This document shows, in pieces, positions 8,378-16,893 of a stretch of DNA of 35,753 bases (positions are counted from its first letter, which is position 1; each line of letters starts with the position of its first letter). Source of the DNA: CAZFBA01 sp964517135 (GTDB lineage Bacteria; Cyanobacteriota; Vampirovibrionia; JBFMGH01); the NCBI GenBank assembly GCA_964517135.1, contig CAZFBA010000036.1:1-35753 (forward strand), written 5' to 3'. The notes under the pieces are model-generated. The model was not told where the DNA came from and made no database searches. It saw only the letters and a list, made by a program, of their open reading frames with translations. The translations under genes and the position numbers were made by a program.

Positions 8378-9328
8378 TTAGTGAAATACTTTGTTATCAA
8401 GGGGGTTCAGGTGGTAGGCTGTTTCGATATCTTGTTTTATTTGGCAAATGAGGTCTTCAGTGGTATTAAATTTTTTTTCATCACGTATTTTATCTTTAAA
8501 GGTAATGGAAATTTCCTGTTGATAGACATTCTGGTTAAAGTTAATTATATAGGTTTCGAGGGTAGGTATTTCTCTATCAGAGAATGTGGGTCGGTATCCG
8601 ACGTTTAAGACAGCCTTATATTTAGTTGCAAAAGAAGAATTTTCTATTTGAACATCTACGGCATAGACACCACAGGCAGGTATAAGAATATTTCCGTAGG
8701 GTTTTATGTTAGCTGTCGGGAACCCAAGTGTTCTACCTCTTTTAGCCCCTTCCACCACGCATCCTTTGATAACAAATTCACGTCCAAGCAGGTTATTAGC
8801 TGTTTTTATGTCTCCATACTTTAATAACTTTCTAATGACTGAGCTACTGATAATCTGTCCGTCTATAGATACAGGTGGAATAACACATACCGTAAATCTG
8901 TACCTGGTTCCCATTTCTTGAAGCAGAAAATGGTTTCCACGTTTGCCTCTTCCAAAGCGATGGTCAAATCCAATACTAATAGATTGTACATGAAGTCCTT
9001 TGCAAAGCAGTTTTTCAACATAGTCTTCAGCGCTCATCATAGAAAAGGATTTATCAAATTCAAGAATAAGCGCAATATCAACACCCAGTTCTTCAAAGCG
9101 TGCCAGCCTGTCTTCGAGCAGTGTAAGCTGTGGTGTTGGTGTATTAGAAGTTGTAACTTGTGGATGAGTAGAAAAAGAAAGTACAACAGAAGGTATGTTA
9201 AACTTTTGTGCATTATTTATAGCCGAATTAATGACTTCCTGATGGCCCAAATGAACTCCATCAAACATACCCAGCGCACAGGAAGAACCTTTAAGCATAT
9301 CTGGCTGAATATTATTATATACGAGCAA
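8378..9328 (-). CDS. ribF: Bifunctional riboflavin kinase / FAD synthetase RibF
   Basis: A 316-residue cytosolic enzyme that phosphorylates riboflavin to FMN and adenylates FMN to FAD. The N-terminal nucleotidyltransferase domain has ALGMFDGVHLGHQEV (residues 18-32) and later SSSVIRKLL (ISST/SxxR-type motif). The C-terminal kinase domain has AKRGRTLGFPTANIKP (about 196-211), then GVYAV and NVGYRPTF; the last 50 residues hold the conserved ETYI region. Length is normal. No FMN riboswitch is evident upstream. It is minus-strand like cpaB, but a 297-nt gap separates them. Confidence 0.96.
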   Translation of the reverse strand: MLVYNNIQPDMLKGSSCALGMFDGVHLGHQEVINSAINNAQKFNIPSVVLSFSTHPQVTTSNTPTPQLTLLEDRLARFEELGVDIALILEFDKSFSMMSAEDYVEKLLCKGLHVQSISIGFDHRFGRGKRGNHFLLQEMGTRYRFTVCVIPPVSIDGQIISSSVIRKLLKYGDIKTANNLLGREFVIKGCVVEGAKRGRTLGFPTANIKPYGNILIPACGVYAVDVQIENSSFATKYKAVLNVGYRPTFSDREIPTLETYIINFNQNVYQQEISITFKDKIRDEKKFNTTEDLICQIKQDIETAYHLNPLDNKVFH

Positions 9329-9540
9329 GTTTAATTACCTGTTAATGTTTATCACAGCTAGATTATAACCTAAAAAAAATTTATTAACCAGCTATTATAA
9401 ATAATAATTTAGTAATTTGCTTTAAATTATTAATAATTTCATTATATTGTTTATTAAAATAATTCTCGTGAAATATTATGAAATATAAAGAAAACTGTTA
9501 ATACCTTGTTTAGAAGGCAAAAGCCAGTAATAAAAGTGTT

Positions 9541-10128
9541 TTAGTTATTGTTTACACCTTTTTGAATGGTTTTAATGTATTCTGATTCAGTTGCATCTTT
9601 CAACAGTTGCTGTTCTGATACACCGGTTGATGCAATAATGTATAGCTGACTTTTATAGTTATAGGTTGCTAATACTACTTTAAAATCGTTAATACCAGCT
9701 TCCAGTAGTTTTTTAGCCTTGAAAAATTTCCAATTGTTGCTTGCAAAGGCAATGTCAAAGGTATAACCTGCTTTTAGGTCTTTTGTTATAGAATCGAGGT
9801 ATTCTTCCTGCATTTTGAGCCCCTGCATTACACTGGAATAAGAGCTGGAATAGTTTTCTAAAGGTTTAAATAAAGCAAGTTTATCTATTGTATTACTAAC
9901 AAAAGCTTTTTGTTTAAGGAAGAGTTTAAGTAGTTGTTTGTCTGTTTTTATATCTCTGGCAGAATTAGCAAAACTGGTAGCCTGAATATCGTAATCGTAA
10001 AGGGTTTTAAAATATTTAACAGCAAAATTAAGCTCATCATCGACAGGTATACTTTCACGGGCAAGTGATACAGAAATATTTAAGAACATTAGAACCACTA
10101 AAATTATTATAAATACAGGTTTTTTCAT
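9541..10128 (-). CDS. Secreted or membrane-anchored protein of unknown function
   Basis: A 195-residue protein with a clear N-terminal signal sequence: MKKP, a hydrophobic run to about residue 21, then SLARES, where cleavage after SLA is plausible. The rest is soluble and mainly alpha-helical, rich in Lys, Leu and Tyr (LLKLFLKQKAFVSNTIDKL). It has no cysteine and no motif that I recognise. It probably acts outside the cytoplasmic membrane. Gaps of over 200 nt on either side suggest it is transcribed alone. I cannot assign a function. Confidence 0.65.
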   Translation of the reverse strand: MKKPVFIIILVVLMFLNISVSLARESIPVDDELNFAVKYFKTLYDYDIQATSFANSARDIKTDKQLLKLFLKQKAFVSNTIDKLALFKPLENYSSSYSSVMQGLKMQEEYLDSITKDLKAGYTFDIAFASNNWKFFKAKKLLEAGINDFKVVLATYNYKSQLYIIASTGVSEQQLLKDATESEYIKTIQKGVNNN

Positions 10129-10389
10129 ATGCAGAAGGCCTTATTTTATGTAACTGTATACCATTTTAAATAATATCAAGTGAAAAAGCATATATCATCA
10201 GGTGTATAAATATTTATATCTCTCATTTAGATAGAGTAGAAATCTTTATAAAGAGCCTGTAAGCTGTTTAATTATCAGGAATAGGCAGACAACAACAAGA
10301 GATTTACATGAAAAACAATGCAAAAACTACTCATTAGCACAGGGTTGAATGTAGGCAGGCTTGTATTTTGCGTGAAAAATAATGCAGTG

Positions 10390-10899
10390 TTATCTTCTAG
10401 TTTCCTGCTCGCAAAGCTTTGAATACAGCTGTTTATATTTTTCCTGAGCTTCAGGGTTAAAATTAAAATAATTTCTTATTATTTTCCTGTTTTCAGGTAT
10501 ATTTATCTGTTTTTCCAGTGATGAAGCTGCTTTTAGTGCAATGTAAGGTTTGTTGTTGGATAAAAGTTTAAGTAATTGATAGGTTTCAGCGCTATTCTCT
10601 CCAAACATTGAAGCTTTTTCAGCCATTAATAATGCTGTAACATCAAGGGTCTTAGACCTCAGTGGGTTGAATATTGCTTTTGATTTTTGACTTATTGCAT
10701 CAAAAATTTTTTGAGATAGTAGTTTTATCAACAAAGAAAGCTTTTCCGACCAGCTCTGACTTTCCTCTGGTCTTTTATAAAGGTTATCTATGTCATTAAA
10801 ACTCGAATAAAGATTTAATTTATTTGAACTTTGAGATGTCTTTATAGCTGTTTTGCCTGAGCTAAACGGGTTTCTATTCAAAGATCTTGACCCTTTCAT
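10390..10899 (-). CDS. Hypothetical helical protein
   Basis: A 169-residue basic protein without signal peptide or membrane helix. Residues 1-40 are Ser/Asn/Lys-rich and probably disordered (RSLNRNPFSSGKTAIKTSQS). Residues 50-165 are predicted helical, with a repeat-like stretch (LLKLLSNNKPYIALKAASSLEKQ) that resembles a HEAT/ARM-type helical pair. I recognise no family. The disordered N terminus and neighbouring small gene suggest a lineage-specific protein. Expression is not proven from sequence, but the 170-codon open frame in AT-rich DNA supports it. Confidence 0.55.
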   Translation of the reverse strand: MKGSRSLNRNPFSSGKTAIKTSQSSNKLNLYSSFNDIDNLYKRPEESQSWSEKLSLLIKLLSQKIFDAISQKSKAIFNPLRSKTLDVTALLMAEKASMFGENSAETYQLLKLLSNNKPYIALKAASSLEKQINIPENRKIIRNYFNFNPEAQEKYKQLYSKLCEQETRR

Positions 10900-11056
10900 A
10901 ACTTTCTAGAAAATTAAAAACAAAAAAGCCATTTTTTTGATAGTGTTTTTGAATTGAATTCATTACCTTTACAGTTAAATGTAGGAAGCAAAACATAAAA
11001 AACATTACTAAACAAGGTGCCGGTTAAAACACCCCGGTTTGCCAGATTAATTTTTA

Positions 11057-11392
11057 TCATCTTATAACATTTAAACCAGCATCAGGGCTAACTTTAGGAC
11101 CTACCAGTTTATCAATTATGGGTTTTGCCTTTTGTTGCAGAAAAATTTTCACGCTTGCCTGAAGGTTTGATAAACCTTTAAAACGGCTCACATTAATACG
11201 TGTAAACAAAATAGGTAAGGCTAAAACAGCAGCAGCAGTAGCTACTATAGCTACATTTTTCATAGTTTTCTTTGTGTCTCCTGAGTTTTCTGGCCCTGTT
11301 CTGGCACAAAATGACACTGATTCTTGTGTAACATCTTTTTTGATAGCTGGTTTTACCGGGTTCATTGATTGAAGGTTAATGCTTCCTATCAC
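11057..11392 (-). CDS. Small lineage-specific protein with one membrane helix
   Basis: A 111-residue protein. The N-terminal 45 residues are polar and end in VSFCARTGPENSGDTKKTMKN. A helix at about 47-64 (VAIVATAAAVLALPILF) probably spans the membrane, and the C-terminal part is basic and amphipathic (FLQQKAKPIIDKLVGPKVS). From memory, short proteins with a VSF.A-type motif followed by a helix are frequent in gut Melainabacteria; I cannot check this here. The ATG has a GGAGAG-like ribosome binding site (AGGAGAGATTGAGTG). No function can be proposed. Confidence 0.6.
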   Translation of the reverse strand: MIGSINLQSMNPVKPAIKKDVTQESVSFCARTGPENSGDTKKTMKNVAIVATAAAVLALPILFTRINVSRFKGLSNLQASVKIFLQQKAKPIIDKLVGPKVSPDAGLNVIR

Positions 11393-11621
11393 TCAATCTC
11401 TCCTGTTTTACTTTTGGATTTTTAATCCCTTAAAACACTATGTTTATTTTAGCGCAAAAATAAAATTTTTCCAGTCATGAGTTTATAAATATTTGACCAA
11501 CAAATGCATATATTCAATTATTTGTATATTAAAAACCGGCCCGTATTAAAAGCCTTCATTTTTTCTTATCATATCTTAGCCTATTTGCTTTTACATAAAC
11601 CATCATTTAGAATTAATTGGT

Positions 11622-12332
11622 ATGAAAGAAGAAAAAAGTTCTCACTGGTTAAACAAAAGGAGAATAATAACAATAACAGTTATTGTCATTATTTTTATAT
11701 CTGTATGGAGTTATAAACCTTACTACTTTAAGTCAGACCCGCTGGAATTAATGTATATAGGTATCTATTACCTATCAAATGACAAATATGATGATGCAGT
11801 TCGCACTTTTAAAAAGGCAACTGAACACAAAGAATCTTCAGAACTTTATTATTACTACGCAAGAAGCCTTTTTGAATCTGGCCAGGTTGAAAAAACTCTT
11901 GAAAAAATTGAAAAATCTATTGCATTGAACCCTAATAACGGTGATGCATACATAGTACTTGGCGACTATTACTATGCAAATAATAATAAAGAAAACGCTG
12001 AAATGTATTACAAAAAAGGACTGAAGCTAAAACCCTCTTCTTATGCTTTTTATAAAGCAGGCAAATTTTATTATTTAGAGGGTAAAACAGATGATGCTTT
12101 TGAATATTTGTCAAAAAGCAAGGATTTAAACCCGGAAAACCTTGAACTGTACCCTTACCTTGCTGAAGTTTACACTAAAAAAGGGTTATTTGTTTCTGCT
12201 TTTGATATTTATGAATATTATTTAAATGCGAAAAGTATGAAGGGTATACCTTACTCATTTTTATTGACTGAAGAAGCAGAACAGATAAGAAAAAAGCTGC
12301 GACTTCTACGAGATATGGCAGGCGAAGCATAG
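11622..12332 (+). CDS. Membrane-anchored TPR protein
   Basis: A 236-residue protein with a basic N terminus (KEEKSSHWLNKRR), one membrane helix at about 16-31 and then four to five tetratricopeptide repeats. These include YYLSNDKYDDAVRTFKKATEH, YARSLFESGQVEKTLEKIEKSIALNPN, DYYYANNNKENAEMYYKKGLKLKPS and YYLEGKTDDAFEYLSKSKDLNPE. Such proteins scaffold complexes; TadD of Tad pili is a TPR lipoprotein, but this one has a plain helix and no lipobox. The ATG at 11622 lacks a good ribosome binding site. Its stop lies 2 nt from that of the convergent synthetase gene. Confidence 0.8.
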   Translation: MKEEKSSHWLNKRRIITITVIVIIFISVWSYKPYYFKSDPLELMYIGIYYLSNDKYDDAVRTFKKATEHKESSELYYYYARSLFESGQVEKTLEKIEKSIALNPNNGDAYIVLGDYYYANNNKENAEMYYKKGLKLKPSSYAFYKAGKFYYLEGKTDDAFEYLSKSKDLNPENLELYPYLAEVYTKKGLFVSAFDIYEYYLNAKSMKGIPYSFLLTEEAEQIRKKLRLLRDMAGEA

Positions 12333-12334
12333 AT

Positions 12335-13702
12335 TTAACATTTATAAGCATAAAGATGAATTATGTTTCCATAAAATGGGGGTGAAACTTTTGATGTATC
12401 AAACAGTCTCTCAAGGTTCTCAACTGTAAAATGCCTGGTTTCAAAATATGGATAGCTAATATGCTCTTTTTCAAAGCCATAATCTTCAATCAGATTAATA
12501 AGCGATTCTGTTGAAAATAGACTTATGTGGGTATTATCGTGAAGCAGGCGAAATTTTTCTTTAAACCTCTGTGCAGTAATACAACTAAAGTCAGGTGTTG
12601 CTATAATAAGCTTGCCACCAATCTTTATCAATGAATAAATCTTTTTTATGTATCTAACAGGATCTACCAGATGTTCTATAACGTGATAAAGAACGATTAC
12701 ATCAAAACTTTCAGGTAAATAATCTGTATCTTCCAGCTCACCAGTGAAAATATTAGCATAATTTGAAGCAATGTTTGCAGCATAATAAGATATTTCAGTG
12801 CCATGTTTATCCCAGTTGTTATTAACAGCAGACAATAAAAAACCAAAACCGCAACCAATATCAAGTATTTTGCCAGGTGGTTGTTCGTTAATGTATTTTA
12901 TAACTTCGTTTGCATCTTCAATAAACTGACTGCGTTCTTCCAGCTTGTTTCTCTGGTTTCCGTCGGGGTCTTTTGTTTTGCCCCAGTAGCCTTTTTCATA
13001 GCTTACAGGCTGTTCAGGCTTTCTTTGTTGATAATAAGAATTATAAAGTTGTCTGTTTCTCCTTTTAATAAATGGTTTAATTATTGTTAAATCTTCAGGT
13101 TCATCAATTTCAAATGCATCCTGTGGATCTATAATTATATAGCCAGTTTTACCGCCCAATCGGTTATTCATGTTAAGAAGAATTTCTTTTTTTGTCACCC
13201 AGCAATTGCCTGTTTCTCTGATTTTAGGGATTTTATATTGCCTCATAGGTCTTTCTAGTAATGCTTTCTCATTATGAAAAAAGCTATAATCTTCTATAGC
13301 ACAGAATACGCTATCATATCCATTTAATATTTTTTCAATACAGGCATCAATGTATTCAGGACGGTTTAAAGGGCTTGTTGCCTGAAGAAAAACAACTGTG
13401 CTAACAGAGATATTTTGAGATTCCAGATATTTAATTGCGTGTATCAGAGCCTCTTCAGATTTTGATAAGTCACCTGATATTTCTTCAGGTCGTTTTATTA
13501 TTTCTGTGCCATCAATTAACCTTACGACAGAAGCTATATCATCATTGTCAGTTGAAATATAAACTTTATCAAGATATTTAGAATTTAACGCAGCCTCTAT
13601 CTGATACTGGATTAGTGGTTTACCATCCAGAATTCGTATGTTTTTTTTGTGGATTCCCTTCGACCCACCCCGTGCCGGTATAATAGCAATGATGTCATTC
13701 AT
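12335..13702 (-). CDS. CMP-nonulosonate (sialic acid) synthetase fused to a SAM methyltransferase
   Basis: A 455-residue two-domain protein. Residues 1-215 form a NeuA-type cytidylyltransferase: IIPARGGSKGIHKKN (7-21, nucleotide loop), KPLIQYQIEAAL, STDNDDIA (50-57), RPEEISGD, LQATSPLNRP (106-115) and FEIDEPEDL (197-205). This activates a 9-carbon sugar acid with CTP. After a basic linker (213-235), residues 236-455 form a class I methyltransferase with SAM motif ILDIGCGFGFLL (279-290), an acidic strand-2 end (GTEIS) and VLYHVIEHLVDP (337-348). NeuA is more often a single domain or fused to a SGNH esterase, so this fusion is unusual. Acceptor unknown; a methylated sugar acid or glycan is a guess. 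The domains are in one uninterrupted frame. Confidence 0.88.
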   Translation of the reverse strand: MNDIIAIIPARGGSKGIHKKNIRILDGKPLIQYQIEAALNSKYLDKVYISTDNDDIASVVRLIDGTEIIKRPEEISGDLSKSEEALIHAIKYLESQNISVSTVVFLQATSPLNRPEYIDACIEKILNGYDSVFCAIEDYSFFHNEKALLERPMRQYKIPKIRETGNCWVTKKEILLNMNNRLGGKTGYIIIDPQDAFEIDEPEDLTIIKPFIKRRNRQLYNSYYQQRKPEQPVSYEKGYWGKTKDPDGNQRNKLEERSQFIEDANEVIKYINEQPPGKILDIGCGFGFLLSAVNNNWDKHGTEISYYAANIASNYANIFTGELEDTDYLPESFDVIVLYHVIEHLVDPVRYIKKIYSLIKIGGKLIIATPDFSCITAQRFKEKFRLLHDNTHISLFSTESLINLIEDYGFEKEHISYPYFETRHFTVENLERLFDTSKVSPPFYGNIIHLYAYKC

Positions 13703-13741
13703 AGTAGTCCTTTTTTGTCAATTTTTTAGTTAATATAAATA

Positions 13742-13909
13742 AGTGCATAATCTTAAAATTTTTCGATTTTCAAAACCCAGATCCCGCCCACCCTTAAGGA
13801 AGGTATATGGTCTCACTCGCAAGTTAAACTTGCTCGTTCAACCCATATATTAAATCTATATTATTTTGAAAATCGAAACCAAACAAAACATCATAATATT
13901 TAATGCACC
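13742..13909 (+). repeat. Repeat C (MITE-like, 168 bp), copy 1
   Basis: The element is bounded by GTGCATAA (13743-13750) and TTAATGCAC (13900-13908). An inner inverted pair, TTTTCGATTTTCAAAA (from about 13760) and TTTTGAAAATCGAAA (from about 13864), flanks a GC-richer core. The core holds a perfect 7-bp hairpin, GCAAGTT-A-AACTTGC (13819-13833). By eye the 168-bp length and layout match 19685-19852. There is no coding capacity. It lies in the divergent promoter region between the synthetase fusion and the STAND gene. Confidence 0.85.
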
Positions 13910-13995
13910 TTCTTAATAAAGATTTTAAGATAATAGCAGGGGTTTTTGAAAGCTTTTTTATTGAATATTTTGTGCAGCTTCTTTAAAATACTATT

Positions 13996-14067
13996 ATGGA
14001 GATTAAAAAGTTTTTAAATGATTTCATCCCTGTTAACAAAGAAAAGGGCCGAATAAAAAGGTTATAA
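13996..14067 (+). other. Possible 23-codon leader ORF before the STAND gene
   Basis: An ATG at 13996 opens a 23-codon frame (MEIKKFLNDFIPVNKEKG then RIKRL) that ends with TAA at 14065-14067. It is in the same reading frame as the STAND gene and 9 nt upstream of its ATG. No convincing ribosome binding site precedes it. It may be a leader peptide, a coupling ORF or the relic of a longer N terminus. Confidence 0.2.
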
Positions 14068-14076
14068 CAATTTTAT

Positions 14077-16893
14077 ATGACTGAATATTTGCAAAATAAT
14101 GTAATTCGAGATCTTGTATCAGGCAAAAAAAGCATTGATGAAATTTCTAAAATGCTATCTGAACTAAAGAAAACTGAACCTCTAAGTTCTGGAAAGTATA
14201 TTACACCCTATGTATATACTAACAGGGTTAATGAAATTAATAACATTCTATATTATTTTCAGGATAAATCACAAAAATTGCTTTTATTGGGTGGTATTCA
14301 GGGGTCTGGTAAGTCTTCATTAATAAGGTCTATTATGGTTTCATGTCATAATAATGTACTTGTATACTGGTATGAATGCTCAAAAATAACCAATCTGGAT
14401 GACCTTTTATTAAGCCTGTGTGCTTTTTTTGATAAAAAAACGAGTAAAAATAAGTATCCATCTAAAAATAGGGCAGTGATATCTATTGATGAACGCTTGA
14501 TTTCATATTTAAAGACTCTTGATAGACCATTAATTATAGTTATAGATAGTATTGAGCATCTTGTAAGCCCATCATTAACAATAGAGGATGATGAATTAAA
14601 ATATTTTTTCAACTATCTGCTTGAGCATCCATTAATTAAGCTGATCCTTGTAGGGCAACGTCTGCCAACAGGTGATATGGATTATAACGAAGAATTTATT
14701 ACAGAAGTCAGAACAACAGGTCTTTCAGAGGAGAAGTCTATTGACTTATTGAGAGAACACGGTTTAGAAAGCTCCAATACGATTTTGTCTGAAGTGTATA
14801 AATATTCCCGGGGGTATCCCTGGGTACTTTTGCTGGCAGCGGTAGCTATTCAAAGACTTAACTTGCAACCTGATAAACTATTACATGAACTTTCTGTTTA
14901 TGATGATGCTTTTGAGTCTTACCTTTTAAAGGTATTGTATCGTGATTTATCTCAGGTTGAAACAAATCTGCTGGACTATCTTAGTGTTTTTCGTCATCCT
15001 GTAAATATTCCAGCATTGTCAAGCTTGGAAAGACGTTTTGAAGATCCTGTTAATTACCTCAGGGAACTGTTTAACTTAAAGTTAATTCAGAATGTTGGTA
15101 AGAGATATTATGTAAACACCACTGTTAGAAAGAATGTTTATAACATGATACCTGTAGATAAGAAGTGTGATCTGCATAATAAGATCGCTAATTTCTATTC
15201 TGCCGAGATATCAAAAAAGCTTGCTGAACGAACTATTCGTCTATCCAGAAAGTTGTTACACTCCGAGCAATATTTTCACAATATGACCTCATCTCAGCTC
15301 TATGCAGATAGAGAAAAGTTTGATAAGAAACGTCAGGTAGACATTAATTACTTACCTTCTGCAACAAAAGACCCACTGGCAAAGAATTTGAGACCACCAG
15401 AATATAGAGATGTTGACCTTAAGTATGTTCACTCTTATGAGCAAATGAAAATGGCTATGACAGATACTACTTCGTATGAAACAATTGAACCACTCAATGC
15501 CTCCAGTCTTCCGGGAAGCAGCCTTCAGGATAAATCTCTGGCTGATATAACTTCAGAGAAACCATTTCAACAGGAAAATATGCCCGGAAAAGATAAACAA
15601 CCTTCCGGATCTAAAGAAGTAATAGAAGTTGATGGCCTTGAAATAGAGCTTTCAGAAGAAGAAATGGAACTCATTAATGAAAACCCCAAAAAACCTCAAG
15701 AAAACAATTTTCAGTATAATGTTCAGCAAAAAAGCCAGCCAGAAGATACAATAGTGCCAGCTGAAGATTCTTTTGACCTTGATCTGGGCTTTGTTACAAA
15801 GGATACAGAAGAAAACCGCACAGACACCGATTTAATTGAATCGTTGCGCTTTGTTGCTAAAAGCTATGCAGATGAAGAAAAATATAACCTTGCTATAGAA
15901 AGATATAATGAAGCTCTCGGGCTTTGTGAAGAGTTGAACAACCATCTGGAATATGCTAAAACACTGATACCAATGTCAGGAGTCTACATTCAACTTAAAC
16001 AACACGAAAAGGCACTTGAACTTCTTGAAAAAGCACGTTCTGCTTATGAAAAACTTAATGATTATACTGAAATACCTTTAATTATGGCAAGTATGGCTGA
16101 GGTATATACCGAAAACTACCAGCATGAAAAAGCACTGATGTATTTTAATCAGGCACTAAAATTACCTCCTGAGATGATACAAAATCAAACAAAAGCCCGC
16201 ATCTATATGGGCATGGGAGAAATTTATGACTATAGAAACCAGCTTAACGATGCACTGAGATTTTATCAACAAGCTCTAAAGGCTTTTGAAGAGATAAATG
16301 ACCTTATAAATCAGGCAAACCTCTTTTCTCGTATGGCTTTAATATATGATGATATGCGTGATTTTAAGAAAGCAATTCAATATTATACTAGCTCTATTAC
16401 TATTGATAAGCAACTGGGAAGAAAGCAAACCTATGCTGCTACTCTGGCTAACCTGGCTTCAGTATATGACGAGATGGGAGATAGACAAAAAGCCATCAGT
16501 CACTATAAACAATCATTAATAATAGATAAAGAACTCAATAATATGGAAGGTTTATACAAGACACTCAGCCGTATAGGCACGCTTTATATTGAAACAGGAA
16601 ATGTTGAAAAGTCACTGAACTACTATCAACAAGAACTTAAAGTGGCCAGAAAAGTTAAAGACCCCTACTGGATAGCCATGGCCTATCTCGATATGGGTGA
16701 CCTTTATTACTTTACAAAAGACTTCGTAAGAGCCGCTAAATGCTTCCTTATATCTCAAAAGGTTATCAGCAAATCAATATCAACAGACAGCAGAGAAAAA
16801 ATTGAACGTCGAATAAGAAAAATACAGGACTATATACCCGGCGAACATTTTGAAAGAATTAAAAAGAAAGTATATACCCCTAAAAATGACTGA
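14077..16893 (+). CDS. STAND-type P-loop NTPase with C-terminal TPR array
   Basis: A 938-residue cytosolic protein. The NTPase domain carries Walker A GGIQGSGKSS (72-81), Walker B LIIVIDSIEHL (152-162), a sensor-like LILVGQRLP (189-197) and a GYP motif (SRGYPWVLLL, 244-253), the pattern of STAND/AP-ATPases. A winged-helix-like stretch (about 285-360) follows. Residues about 400-585 are Glu/Gln/Ser-rich and probably disordered. From about 588 to 915 lie about eight 40-residue TPRs of the kinesin-light-chain/Rapsyn type (YADEEKYNLAIERYNEALGL and similar). STAND proteins are ligand-triggered oligomeric switches in signalling or phage defence, but no effector domain is visible. The start has only a distant AAAGG. 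It overlaps rsmG by 8 nt. Confidence 0.82.
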   Translation: MTEYLQNNVIRDLVSGKKSIDEISKMLSELKKTEPLSSGKYITPYVYTNRVNEINNILYYFQDKSQKLLLLGGIQGSGKSSLIRSIMVSCHNNVLVYWYECSKITNLDDLLLSLCAFFDKKTSKNKYPSKNRAVISIDERLISYLKTLDRPLIIVIDSIEHLVSPSLTIEDDELKYFFNYLLEHPLIKLILVGQRLPTGDMDYNEEFITEVRTTGLSEEKSIDLLREHGLESSNTILSEVYKYSRGYPWVLLLAAVAIQRLNLQPDKLLHELSVYDDAFESYLLKVLYRDLSQVETNLLDYLSVFRHPVNIPALSSLERRFEDPVNYLRELFNLKLIQNVGKRYYVNTTVRKNVYNMIPVDKKCDLHNKIANFYSAEISKKLAERTIRLSRKLLHSEQYFHNMTSSQLYADREKFDKKRQVDINYLPSATKDPLAKNLRPPEYRDVDLKYVHSYEQMKMAMTDTTSYETIEPLNASSLPGSSLQDKSLADITSEKPFQQENMPGKDKQPSGSKEVIEVDGLEIELSEEEMELINENPKKPQENNFQYNVQQKSQPEDTIVPAEDSFDLDLGFVTKDTEENRTDTDLIESLRFVAKSYADEEKYNLAIERYNEALGLCEELNNHLEYAKTLIPMSGVYIQLKQHEKALELLEKARSAYEKLNDYTEIPLIMASMAEVYTENYQHEKALMYFNQALKLPPEMIQNQTKARIYMGMGEIYDYRNQLNDALRFYQQALKAFEEINDLINQANLFSRMALIYDDMRDFKKAIQYYTSSITIDKQLGRKQTYAATLANLASVYDEMGDRQKAISHYKQSLIIDKELNNMEGLYKTLSRIGTLYIETGNVEKSLNYYQQELKVARKVKDPYWIAMAYLDMGDLYYFTKDFVRAAKCFLISQKVISKSISTDSREKIERRIRKIQDYIPGEHFERIKKKVYTPKND

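Noticed and set aside
10308..10386. Two similar 15-mers (ATGAAAAACAATGCA at 10308 and GTGAAAAATAATGCA at 10372)
   Set aside because: Both are short AT-rich strings with two differences, which is within chance for this DNA; no third unit forms an array.
13742..13909. Repeat C as an insertion sequence or CRISPR unit
   Set aside because: It is 168 bp, has no transposase frame, and the copies are not in an array with spacers, so it is only MITE-like.
16850..16885. TTG start for rsmG
   Set aside because: It adds 12 residues lacking family similarity; ATG 16886 overlaps the upstream stop and fits the RsmG N terminus.
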